64,000 nt of DNA from Monocercomonoides exilis (Eukaryota > Preaxostyla > Oxymonadida > Polymastigidae): assembly GCA_001643675.2 (NCBI GenBank), contig LSRY02000004.1:936001-1000000 (forward strand), given 5' to 3'. The position numbers were made by a program, and so were the translations under genes. This document shows, piece after piece, positions 1-9,448 of this stretch (position 1 is the first letter of the stretch; each line of letters begins with the position of its first letter). The notes below the pieces were generated by a model, which was not told the DNA's origin, did no database searches, and saw only the letters and a program-made list of their open reading frames with translations.

Positions 1-2436
1 CAGAAATCCGAAAGCGCTGTTTTTGAAGATCTGACGATTCATGAAATGCGTTGCACGGGATCCATGATCGAGTGTGGCCTTATTCAGAAAATAAGTGTTT
101 CGAAGCTTGTGGCATCAAACATCACTCTGCAAAGTGAATGTGTGATTTCAACTGATAATGGTCCTTCATTGGCTTTCATATCGCTTCAACTCTCATCTTT
201 TGAAAATATCAGCAGATCGACTTCTGGCCCTTGTATTACAAGTGTGTCTCATTCCACTTCCACGGTCGAAATGCACAACTGCTCATGCCACAAATGCACA
301 TCAGGAACAAATAAAGGAAGCCTTATTTCTGCAATTTCAGTGAAAAATTTGTTGATCAACTCCTGCTTGTTTGAGGGATCTCTATTTGAAAATATCGATT
401 TGAATAAATTCAGCAGTGAAATATGCAGATGGAATGGATCGCTTGTGGAGATGGTGAGCAGCACAGCAGCGATGAAAGACACCTCCTTTGCCAACTCGCC
501 TGAGGGAGGCCTGTCTGTGTGTGGAGGGAGCACAACCATCGAGAAAGGAGAGTTTGCCAACAATAATCCATCAATCGAAGGATACCCATCAGCAAGAAGA
601 AACATTGTGTGTGGCGATGCAGGATCGCTGGATGTGATGAGTTTGAAAGGCGGAGATGGGGTGCTGCCCAACACCTCGATGTGGATTCTGAATGAAGGGT
701 GCACTGTGAGAGGGATGGCTGAAGAAAGAGAATCTGTTTTCTTTATTCCGCGGCTGGATGGTGTGGAGGCTGAAGACGATGGAGGCGAGACAACATTGAA
801 GTTCCACGGATCGCTTCTCTTGCCGTGCAACCTGTGGTTCCAGATGGCAACCACCATTGGGTCAGCCTCGTCGATGGCAGCTCGCCAGTTCGAGGCAGAC
901 GGGTTTGTGAGTGAGGGCGAGGCTGTGGGGGTGCTGCCATCAGGCGCCATCCGCTCTGCTCCAGAAGAGGCAGAAGTGTCTGTGTGCATTCTGTTTGGAA
1001 GAATAGACTCTCCTTCATCAACCGAATCGTTTGTTCTGAAGAATAGAAGCGAATCTGAACTAAAAGGAGATGGAAGAATTGTTGAGGGAGGAAAAGAAGG
1101 GAAATCATTTTGGCCGATTGTTGTTGTTGTTTTAGTTGTTGTTTTATTGTTTGTAATCATTGTTTCTGTGATATTGGCAGTCAGATGGAGAAAACAAAAG
1201 AGACGAACAGAAGAGCTGGAGGTGATTGTGGAAGACACAGTGAAGAAGGATCCAAAAGCATTTGAGATGGTGACGATGGAGATATCACCAGAGGAACAAT
1301 GGAGAAGAGCAGAGAGGGAAGCTGAGAAAAAGAATGAAGAGAGGATAAAGAAAAGGGTGTATGATACGAATATACAACATTCAGAGTCATCTGAACATCT
1401 TCTATCTGAGAGTGGCTCAACAGAATACATTTTGGGGAGAGATTCAGACAAGATTCCTCAATGGGCATTGGAGAAGGTTGATGATGAGGAAGAGACGAGG
1501 AAAAGAACGCCATCTCCATCCATTTCATCCACTTCAACCACGGACACTTCAGACACAGAATCCACTTTTGTTCGAGGGGAAGATCTATGCCCCACTACTT
1601 CATCGATGTCGAATCTGGTGGATGCAATGGCCTGTTCATCGCCTCACGAGAAATTGATTGTAGATTTGAGGGATTCATTGTTCATGCTGCTTCATGGAAG
1701 GAATGAGAAAAAAGAGATGGCAATTGGCACGCTTCAGGAGAGAGAATATACAGCTGTCCAAATCCTGTTCTGGGTGGCTAATCTTGCACTCCACTCCTTT
1801 GATGAAATGGACAACCCACTTCAATCTCTTGCCAATCTAAGTCCGCACATTGTTCTCTTCTCAGAGCATATGGTGATTTGCATTGTGATGCACTCAGACT
1901 TATTGTCTGATGATGACTCAGATTCATCATCCATCTCTTCGTCAACTGTTGTGACTTCTGCAAGTGATGATGAAAGTGACTCTCTTCCTTCTTCAGCCTT
2001 TGAGGATGAAGATGATTTCAAAAAAGAGTGTCTGAGGTGGAAGGCACCCGAGCTGCTGATCAACAAGAAGATGGGGGCAACAAAGGAATCTGTTGCCTTT
2101 TCGATCGGGATGATGCTGTGGGAGTGCTTGACGCTGAAGATCCCATTTGGGGAGTATGAGGCCGAGGTGGCGGGGCAGAAGATTATGAATGGAGAGAGGC
2201 CAAAAATCGAAGCAATCCAAAAACAAACGCTGAAAGCAATCATAAAAGGATGCATCGCAGGCGAAGCACCAGAGAGATATTCCTTGTCTGCACTGAAGCG
2301 CGAATTCATCCAGCTCTTTCCGCCAGGAGCTGTGATGCTCACAATATCTGATGCAGTGGATTATGACGAACCGTCCGTTCAAGATCAAACGCAATACAGG
2401 ACTGTCCCAGAAAGCCAAAGTATTACCAATCCCTGA
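1..2436 (+). CDS. Receptor-like protein: beta-helix-type ectodomain, one membrane segment, cytosolic pseudokinase (5' end outside window)
   Basis: The frame is open from base 1, so the gene starts upstream; the first ATG in the window (46) is probably internal. Residues below count from that ATG. Residues 1-340 are rich in short Ser/Asn/Cys/Ile strands and look like a right-handed beta-helix ectodomain. A hydrophobic segment (about 355-379, starting FWPIVVVVL) is followed by a basic stop-transfer stretch (RWRKQKRR). The cytosolic part ends in a kinase-like C-lobe: RWKAPELL matches the APE region and MMLWECLTLKIPFGEYE matches subdomain IX of tyrosine-kinase-like enzymes. I see no glycine loop, HRD or DFG; an acidic Ser/Asp stretch sits where the activation region should be. 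It is therefore probably a catalytically dead receptor-like kinase. Such proteins form large families in oxymonads (from memory). The stop is TGA. Confidence 0.75.
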   Translation, partial: QKSESAVFEDLTIHEMRCTGSMIECGLIQKISVSKLVASNITLQSECVISTDNGPSLAFISLQLSSFENISRSTSGPCITSVSHSTSTVEMHNCSCHKCTSGTNKGSLISAISVKNLLINSCLFEGSLFENIDLNKFSSEICRWNGSLVEMVSSTAAMKDTSFANSPEGGLSVCGGSTTIEKGEFANNNPSIEGYPSARRNIVCGDAGSLDVMSLKGGDGVLPNTSMWILNEGCTVRGMAEERESVFFIPRLDGVEAEDDGGETTLKFHGSLLLPCNLWFQMATTIGSASSMAARQFEADGFVSEGEAVGVLPSGAIRSAPEEAEVSVCILFGRIDSPSSTESFVLKNRSESELKGDGRIVEGGKEGKSFWPIVVVVLVVVLLFVIIVSVILAVRWRKQKRRTEELEVIVEDTVKKDPKAFEMVTMEISPEEQWRRAEREAEKKNEERIKKRVYDTNIQHSESSEHLLSESGSTEYILGRDSDKIPQWALEKVDDEEETRKRTPSPSISSTSTTDTSDTESTFVRGEDLCPTTSSMSNLVDAMACSSPHEKLIVDLRDSLFMLLHGRNEKKEMAIGTLQEREYTAVQILFWVANLALHSFDEMDNPLQSLANLSPHIVLFSEHMVICIVMHSDLLSDDDSDSSSISSSTVVTSASDDESDSLPSSAFEDEDDFKKECLRWKAPELLINKKMGATKESVAFSIGMMLWECLTLKIPFGEYEAEVAGQKIMNGERPKIEAIQKQTLKAIIKGCIAGEAPERYSLSALKREFIQLFPPGAVMLTISDAVDYDEPSVQDQTQYRTVPESQSITNP

Positions 2437-2722
2437 ATGGATACATGCACATATTCCAGAAAGTTGTGCACTTCTGATATCCTCACAGAATTGGCATCGC
2501 TGATGTGAATTATCGCAAAGGATGGTGCACGAAGCACGAAGCACGAAGGATGTTGAAGGCATTTTATTTCTTGCAAGATTTCCGTTTATCCTCTTATCGC
2601 AATTATGTGTTCTTCTTCTTTTGTTTTTTTAATATATTTTCATATCACAAGATTTTGTATTTGCCTTTTTCCGAAACACATAGTTCAGCATTGAATGGAC
2701 TGCAAATATGCAAAATCCCAGA
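2437..2722. other. Intergenic, 3' flank of the receptor-like gene
   Basis: No coding frame is supported. A small direct repeat of gcacgaa (three copies) lies at about 2527-2548, just after the stop codon of the upstream gene. The rest is AT-rich. Confidence 0.5.
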
Positions 2723-3244
2723 TTATTTCTCTTTTTCATTTGCATTCAAAACTTTAAAAATGTTCATCAACTGATGCCGCAATACTGCCAATAGGAAGAC
2801 GACTGCAATCATAAGAATAAATAATAAAGCAATACGTTTCATGTTGTAACAGTACGCACCGTCCAATGCAATTGTCTTTCCATCTCCATAAGAATGGCAT
2901 GATGCAGAATACAAATCCCCATTGCTGTTCGTTCGCTTGTCTGCTCCTTTGATCTAATTGCTTCAGAATACTCAATAATGCGGTAGTAAGAAAAAAACCT
3001 TCGAGATGGCCTCTTTGTGGAAGGCATTGCTATGCTTTCTCATCATCGAATAAAAAAGCTCAAACCCCAAAGGAGCACCAAATAAAGAGAAGCATGACGC
3101 AGAAATGCTCTGCACGGAAGAAGAAACAAAGTCCATTCTTTTTGCATTCAGCTGCACTTTCGAAACAATGGAGAAAAAAAATACTTGTTTCCATTTTGCA
3201 TAAACGTATTGCATTGCCATCTCCAGAAGCAAATCCATTGCCAT
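2723..3244 (-). CDS. Possible small two-exon membrane protein (weak call)
   Basis: Two adjacent frames on the minus strand can be joined by one intron of about 45 nt. The first exon starts at ATG 3244, directly after an in-frame TAA, and ends in ...KEAISK before a GTTTTTTTC donor near 2998. The second starts after an AATTAG acceptor near 2953 and runs IKGADKR... to a stop at 2723-2725. The joined product would be about 157 residues with one strong membrane segment near the C-terminus (KRIALLFILMIAVVFLLAVL). The phase fits (0/0) and the donor resembles one in the neighbouring alpha-SNAP gene. Codon use is poor and I recognise no family, so this could also be a decayed remnant or chance. No tail-anchor SNARE motif is visible before the membrane segment. 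Confidence 0.3.
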
Positions 3245-3778
3245 TTAATAGATTTTCGTGCCCTCGCTCAAGAATCTCGAGAATTTCGCTTCCTTTTTTT
3301 TTCACATCTCAATAAATGTTTCCAGTAGCAGTCCTTATCCCTCACAATTCCTTCTTCTCCTATTGTCCATTCTTTCGCAAAATTTTAGTTCTCTCATGTT
3401 CCTGCTCACCTTTAGCCTCAAATAGCCTCAGGAATTCTTCTCTTCAGTCAAAACAAAATAAAACAAAATAAAGGTCTTTTCCTTTTTTTTGTTTTGCTTT
3501 GTTCACTGAAATGAAAGCTACCTGTAGATGCATTGGCAAATGTCAAAAAGTCATCATTTACGTGATAAAGGAGCTTATATTTCTTATCCGCTTGACAATT
3601 GAGAAGATGAAGATGAATCTGTAACAAGAATGTAAGTTAAATTTTTTGTGTTGAAAATGGAATTTTTAATTTGTTTCAATTTATTTTCGAAAATGTTATG
3701 AGACCAAAAAGGATGTCAATAATTAACTATGATCGAAATGAAATATAAATTTTTTATTTTTTTGATATTTTGATAAAA
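3245..3778. other. Intergenic, pyrimidine-rich
   Basis: No supported gene. It contains AAAACAAAATAAAACAAAATAAA-type repeats (about 3450-3475) and a good-looking donor (AAGAAT|GTAAGTT, near 3631) with no frame that joins cleanly to the next gene. An untranslated leader exon of the coiled-coil gene is possible. Confidence 0.4.
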
Positions 3779-6700
3779 ATGGATACTCACATACGTTTTA
3801 AAGAAATGCAAATGACAGAAATTGAAGTTGAAAATACAGAATTGAAGAAACATATTATGGAGATTCAAGGTGACATCAATAAAGCCTCCTCTGAATTAAA
3901 ACAATTGAAAATGGATTTTGATGCTTGTTATTTTTCTGATTTTTTGATTTTTTATAATGAAATGTTTTTGAATTAAAATTAGAAAGATCTTGGAGAGATT
4001 GAATGCGAAAGGAAAAGATTGGAAGATGAACTTTGTTCTTTGAAAGAAGATGTTCGCCCAGCTCAATACGTTGGGAAAAGAATACGTGAACTGTATCGTT
4101 TATTTTTCCAAATACATTGATACGTTTTATTTTGCGATTATTTGAACCTCTCAAGGTACATCGAAATTAATTCTAAAAAAATTGAAAAATCTGACGAATT
4201 CGACGAACAGCGAGAACTTGATGAAATTAATAAGATGAACATACCAACTGTTATGGAGGCTTTTGGGTTTGCTTCATCTATTTTAAATTTAAGATATTTT
4301 TTTATTCACTTTTCTTCAAAAAATATTTCATAAATCGAAATTAATCTTGTCTGTAATCTTTTTTCTTCTTTGGTTTAAATGTAATATGTTTACACAGCCA
4401 AGAGCTGCATATTTTAAAATCGTTTCGAGATAACTATGAGACTTTAGTTGTTGCTGAAGCACTGAGAGAAAAAGAAAATGATACTAACTTAATTAGAAAA
4501 TTACAGGATGAAGTTAAAAAACTTGTATGTCAAAAATATTTATTCAATAATTGCATATTATTTACTGTCATCTTTGTGCAAAACTGTTCAATTTATGCAT
4601 GGATTTTTCTTTTCTTTTCTTTCTTTCTTTCTTTCTTTTTGTATTCATATTCATGTGTATCTTTTTTGGAAATGAATGTCCAAAATTAAATTAGAGGGAA
4701 CTTGTCACAAAAATGACACTTGAAAAATCAGAAGCACTCGATAAAGCAGACATTCCTAAAAGGATAGCTATTGACACTGCACACGTTACCATTGATGTGC
4801 TTAAAGAAGGTCTGCACCAAAGTATCAATAAACAAAATAAAAATAGAAGAATTGATATTCACAAAAAATTGATTTCTATCGTTGTTTTTTCTGACAATTT
4901 TGTTGAACGCAGATAATACGAGTTTGATTGAGCAATTACTTTCAATGAAGCAGGAATTGTGCAAAATTAGAGAGGCCATAAGCGAATCGGAAAAGACGAT
5001 TCACATACAGCAAATGAAGATGAGGCAAATTGGGCAATACGAGGCACGCACTTATTATTATCATTATTGTTTTCATTTTCGAAATTTTAATAATATTTGT
5101 GAATATGAACAATCTGGTCGATGTTATTATAAAATTTTTTCTTTCTTTCTTTCTTTCTTTAAATGTTACACCTTCTTACAGGCCCAACTGCACTCACAGA
5201 AAATGCAGCAAGCGCACCGAATCCAGCAGCTTCTTAACCATGTCAGCCAGCAACAGGCTGAACGGAGGCAGATTGAAGACTACATCGGAGAAGTGGAAGC
5301 TGAATGTGATAGATTTGAACGAGAGCTGGAGGAGATCAACGAAGCTGTTGATTCGATGAAGGCGGAGCAGCCGAGGCAGAAGATGAAGGAGGAGAATGCG
5401 CGCATCGGCGAAATGGAGGCGAAGCTGAAGGAGACAGACGAGAAGATGGCAAAGGCCAAAATTGAGCTGAGGAAGGCACAGCAAGCAGGGGAGATTGTGA
5501 TGAAAAAGAACAAAGAGATGAAGAACGAGTACGACAAGCTTTTTGAGTCAGCGACTGAAGCAAAGAAGCGGTTCTTGTCGGGACGAGACGATGACGACGA
5601 AGAAAGCGGACTAGCAAACGACAGAAAGAAAGGAAAAATGGCTGCAAGATCGCTTTCTTCTGCAGCTTCCTCTTCGTCTTCTTCTTCGTCAGCGAGAAGA
5701 GGGCTGAGATGGATGCGGACTGCAAAAGAGCGAGAAGCTCTTATAAAGCGTGTTGAGGCACGACTGAAGCGAGGCGAAGAGAAACGCGAGGAAGAGAAAA
5801 GAAGAAGGGAGAAGTTTGAAGGTATTTTTGCGTTTGGAAGAAACGAAAATGCAACTGATGCTGGATTGGACAAAAAACAAGGTGGAGAAGGAGAGAAAGA
5901 GGAAATAACGAAAGTTGGAGTTGGGAAAGGAAAAGAAAAGAAGGCGAAAACGGGGTTGGAAAAGGAAGGAGATGAAAAGGAAGAAGAGTTACCTGATGAA
6001 GGAAGGGTGTATGTGTCTGGGATTGTGAGTGAGATGCCTGCGACAGAGCGGGTGTACCAGCGGATTGTGGGGATGCAGAGGACGAAGATAAGAACACTGA
6101 CAGACGAAGTGAGGAGGCTGATGGCAGAGGAAAGGAGGAGTGTGATTGAGGAGGAGTCGCACAGAATGGAAAGGGCTCGCTACGAAACAGAGATCGCTGC
6201 ACTGAAAATGGACATGGTGTGTTGTTGAGAGGTTGTTAGATGGATGTGTTTTCAACATATTGCTTTCTATTTTTTTTAAAAAAAATCTTCATTGAAATGG
6301 GATTTTTCTTTTCTTTTCTTTTCTTTCTTTTATATATATATTTTTCAATTGCTTTCATAACAATAATTCCATGAACATTTGAATTCCTTTTCTTCGACAT
6401 ATCAGAAACGACAAGAAGAGATCAAAAAGCTCTCCACTCTTTTCACTTCTCCGTCTTTATCTTCAATTGCTGGCTCTGGACTCTCCTCATCTTCATCGTC
6501 TTCTATTCAATCATCATCGCTTTCATCAGCCTCATCATCATTGGCTTCTTCAGCAATGCCTTCTTCTTCCTCTTCGTCATCATCGTCCTTCTCTGCTTCT
6601 GCTGGTTCGCTTTCTCCATCTTCCCATCTTCTCCATCGCACAACTGACACAATAGAAAGATCATCTGTTCATCAGCGTGCACAGACAATTCCTCTTCAGG

Positions 6701-6954
6701 AACTTATTGCTCTGATTAAAAGGAATGACGAATTGGAAGAGTTGTATAAACAAATGAAGGTTTGAATAGTCTTTTTTCATTTCTCTTTCTCTTTCATTCT
6801 CACTTAAATTTTCATTGTCTATTCTTTTTTCTCTTTTCAGACAACACTTGCCGTGAATGAGACGATTACAGCTGCTTATGAGCGTCTTCTTTCCACTTCT
6901 TCTTCTTCTTCTTCTGTAACATCTTCGAGCACACCTTCACTTTCAGCAACTTGA
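3779..6954 (+). CDS. Coiled-coil protein, nine exons, 746 residues
   Basis: Exons that join with consistent phases: 3779-3926, 3987-4092, 4156-4266, 4398-4524, 4695-4809, 4913-5043, 5182-6216, 6406-6759, 6841-6954. Their sum is 2,241 nt, exactly 747 codons including TGA. The product is almost wholly helical with heptad-like Leu/Ile spacing: exons 1-6 and the start of exon 7 form one coiled coil, then an Asp/Ser/Lys-rich linker, a second helical stretch (RIVGMQRTKIRTLTDEVRRL), a poly-Ser segment in exon 8 and a short helix at the end. No catalytic domain is seen. A structural or flagellar/cytoskeletal role is plausible but is only an inference. Intron 6 begins with GC, not GT. Several introns carry TTTC runs (about 4613-4640, 5140-5160, 6305-6330). 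The ATG at 3779 is the first usable one; an extra 5' exon cannot be excluded. Confidence 0.75.
5044..5181 (+). other. Probable GC-AG intron in the coiled-coil gene
   Basis: The exon before ends ...QIGQYE and the exon after starts AQLHSQK, both strongly helical. No GT near the junction gives the right phase; GAG|GCACGC with the acceptor CTTACAG does (phase 0, 138 nt). The intron is a multiple of three and has no stop in frame, so retention would insert 46 aromatic-rich residues. Confidence 0.55.
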
Positions 6955-7525
6955 TTGTCATTTGTTGAATACTTCTTTCAATATTGTTTTTGCATTCTTA
7001 GAGATATGAATTGAAGAAAAATTCCATTGATAAGAATGATAGGAAAAGGATCATTTCGCAAGATGGAGTTGAATGGTGTTCTTTCATTGTTGTTTTCATT
7101 GAAAACCGTACCAAAAGAAAAGGAGGAAATATTGAAGTCAATATAACTAAGTATCTGAAACAACATTTGTGAAATCACAAGAGAAGAAAAGGCATAATTG
7201 AATATTTATGATCATTTGAAAGCAATTCAAATCATTTGGCTTTCCCTTCGGAACAGCGAATGTTGGCGCAAATTCAATGTCATGAAGGTTGCATCAATCG
7301 TCCAAAATGGAATCATTTTTATCATTTTCATGAGATATTGAGATTTCTTTTTGTGCTTTTCAAAGAAATTTTAAAATATTCTTGAATAAATCTTAAAATA
7401 TCACACACCCCCACAGAAGAGTGAACAATAATACAAAAAATTAATCTTGATTGCATTTTTTTGTATTCAAAAAGTTGGAAGAAAAGATAAAATATGGGCA
7501 TTCGTGATCAAATATTTTGTGAATC
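6955..7525. other. Intergenic between coiled-coil gene and alpha-SNAP
   Basis: AT-rich; no coding frame, RNA gene or clear repeat seen. It must contain the 3' end signals of the left gene and the promoter of the right one, but I cannot point to either. Confidence 0.5.
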
Positions 7526-8679
7526 ATGTCTTCTGCAACTCCACAAGAACTTGAGCAAAAAGCAGACAAGAAAATGGGCGCTTGGTTCGGAAAGCAATCA
7601 GCTTACGATGAAGCTGGGGAGCTTTATTCCACTGCTGCAAACAAGTACAAGATTCAAAGAATGTTTGTGGAATCTGGAAAAGCTTTCGAAAAGGCTGCAA
7701 ACAGCTTCCAGAAATGCGGAAGGCCATCATTTGACGTTGCACAGCAATATTTGGAAGCAGCTAAAGTCTACAAATCAGTCAGCCACGAAGGTAAATTTTT
7801 TATTCTTTTCAATGTTTAATTATTATCCATTAATGAAATATAGATTACTTACGCTGCCAAGAAAAAGCCATTGCTATAGAAATTGAAGATTCACAAATTC
7901 GTCAAGCTGCACTTCACCTGAAACAAACTGCCGAGGCTTGTGAAGGAGCTGGAGATTTCGATAGAGCAATTGAGCATTACACTCGCTCATGCGATTTTTA
8001 TCAACTCGAAGATCAGAAAAGGTTTTTTCATTTGTTTTTGCTTAACTTCGTTGTTATTTTTTATTTGGCAAATAAATGAATGTTTAGTTCTGTCCAATCT
8101 TGCCAAACACAACTCGCAATCATTTACTCTTTGCACAAGAAAAATTATCAAAAAGCAACCGAACTTTTCGAGGCTCTTGGGGTTTGCTTTATTGAGCAAG
8201 CTAACTTGTTGCTAATCAATAACTTTTGATTTTTTTTCTGTGATTAAAAAATAAATATTTTCCTTTATAAAACAGCGAAGCTATTTGGAAACATCACTTA
8301 CACGCTTCAGTGCAAAGGAGTGCTGGTTCAAGGCGTGCATTTGCCGTTTGATGGCAAAGGACGGAGAAGCAGTGAGAGAAAAATTGAGGAGTTATGAAGA
8401 AGCCGATCCAAATTTGACCGGAACATTTGAGAAAACATTGATTGAAGTGTGTTGTGAATGATTTTTATATTTATAATAAAGCCACTTCTATTTTTCTTTC
8501 TTTTTAATTTTTTGTGAAATTAGTCACTTTGCGAAGCTGTTGACGAGGCAGACGAAGAGAAGTTCACTTCGGCCGTTGCAAATTATGACTCTGTGCATCG
8601 TCTCGATCCATGGAAGACACAAATGCTTCTTCGCATGAAAGAAGATCTCCATAAAGATGAGGAAAATCCTGATTTGTAA
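7526..8679 (+). CDS. SEC17: Alpha-SNAP (Sec17), NSF adaptor
   Basis: Alpha-SNAP binds SNARE bundles on the cytosolic face of membranes and recruits the AAA ATPase NSF, which pulls used SNARE complexes apart. Five exons (7526-7790, 7844-8021, 8088-8181, 8276-8446, 8524-8679) join to 864 nt, giving 287 residues, close to the usual ~290. The fold is a row of TPR-like helix pairs. Recognisable pieces: AYDEAGELYSTAANKYK in exon 1, HLKQTAEACEGAGDFDRAIE in exon 2, RFSAKECWFKACICRLMAKD in exon 4, and an acidic tail ending LHKDEENPDL, like the acidic end of yeast and animal proteins that stimulates NSF. All introns are GT-AG and 53-94 nt long. The start is the only ATG before the conserved N-terminal helix. 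The Qc-SNARE at 24.8-26.3 kb is a likely client. Confidence 0.95.
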
Positions 8680-9048
8680 GAATTTGGAAAGGAAACGCTT
8701 CTTGTTTATTCCATTTAGTACAGTCAAGTTCTGTTATTATAGCAAATGCTTTTCATTTCAATATATTTTGAAATGTATTGACAAATCATGATTAATGATT
8801 TGTTTATTTTTGTTTTGAGGAAATACACGTCATTCTCACTTTGCAAGAATAAATTTAACGGATTTTCAATTGTTTTCTTACAAAAATAGAATAAGAATAA
8901 AATTTCCACAATTAAAATGAAGATTTGATTTTGAAGAAAATGCGAAATTTCCATAAGAGCTCGCTCCTTCTGTTTTGGGAAATGAAACTATTTCAAAGTG
9001 TTCAACAGGTGATTATTAGTGAAAATTGTTGACGAAAAAAGGAAATTT

Positions 9049-9106
<58 letters not shown>

Positions 9107-9448
9107 CATAAATGTGAAGCTTATCTTTCAACTTTTTATATATTTTTTTTTATTAAATTGCTCACAATCATTGTTGTAATTGTTCATATTGAAAGATCAA
9201 AACTTTTAGAATTAAGCAATGAAATTTTTATTGTTTTAATTCCAAAATAAGATGGTTATGAATTCAAAGAAATTTGTAAAGAAATTTTTCCAAAAAAATT
9301 ATAAGGATCAAATTATTCATCAAAAATTGAAAATTTCGCAAATAACAAAAAAGCAAACACATAGAAATATATTCATCAAAACGAAAAAATTCAAAGAAAA
9401 ATGTATGAACGGAATTGTATACAAAAAACATAATCAATGAATATATAT
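8680..9448. other. Convergent intergenic region with a 53-base T tract
   Basis: This lies between the 3' ends of alpha-SNAP (+) and the giant repeat protein (-). It holds an uninterrupted T run at 9050-9102 and otherwise AT-rich sequence with no supported gene. Confidence 0.6.
9050..9102. repeat. Poly-T homopolymer, about 53 nt
   Basis: An unbroken T run read directly. Length may be affected by assembly. It could be a slippage tract or the reverse of an old poly-A insertion tail; no retroelement coding sequence is next to it. Confidence 0.9.

Noticed and set aside
249-1451. A 400-codon open frame antisense to the receptor-like gene
   Set aside because: It mirrors the coding frame on the other strand, has low-complexity Ser/Pro composition and no features; the plus-strand frame has domains and a membrane segment.
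2723-3244. R-SNARE or Bet1-like protein, from the C-terminal membrane segment
   Set aside because: No heptad SNARE motif with a central Arg or Gln lies before the membrane segment.
9026-9250. Poly-Phe frame through the T tract
   Set aside because: A product of the homopolymer, with no ordinary coding sequence around it.
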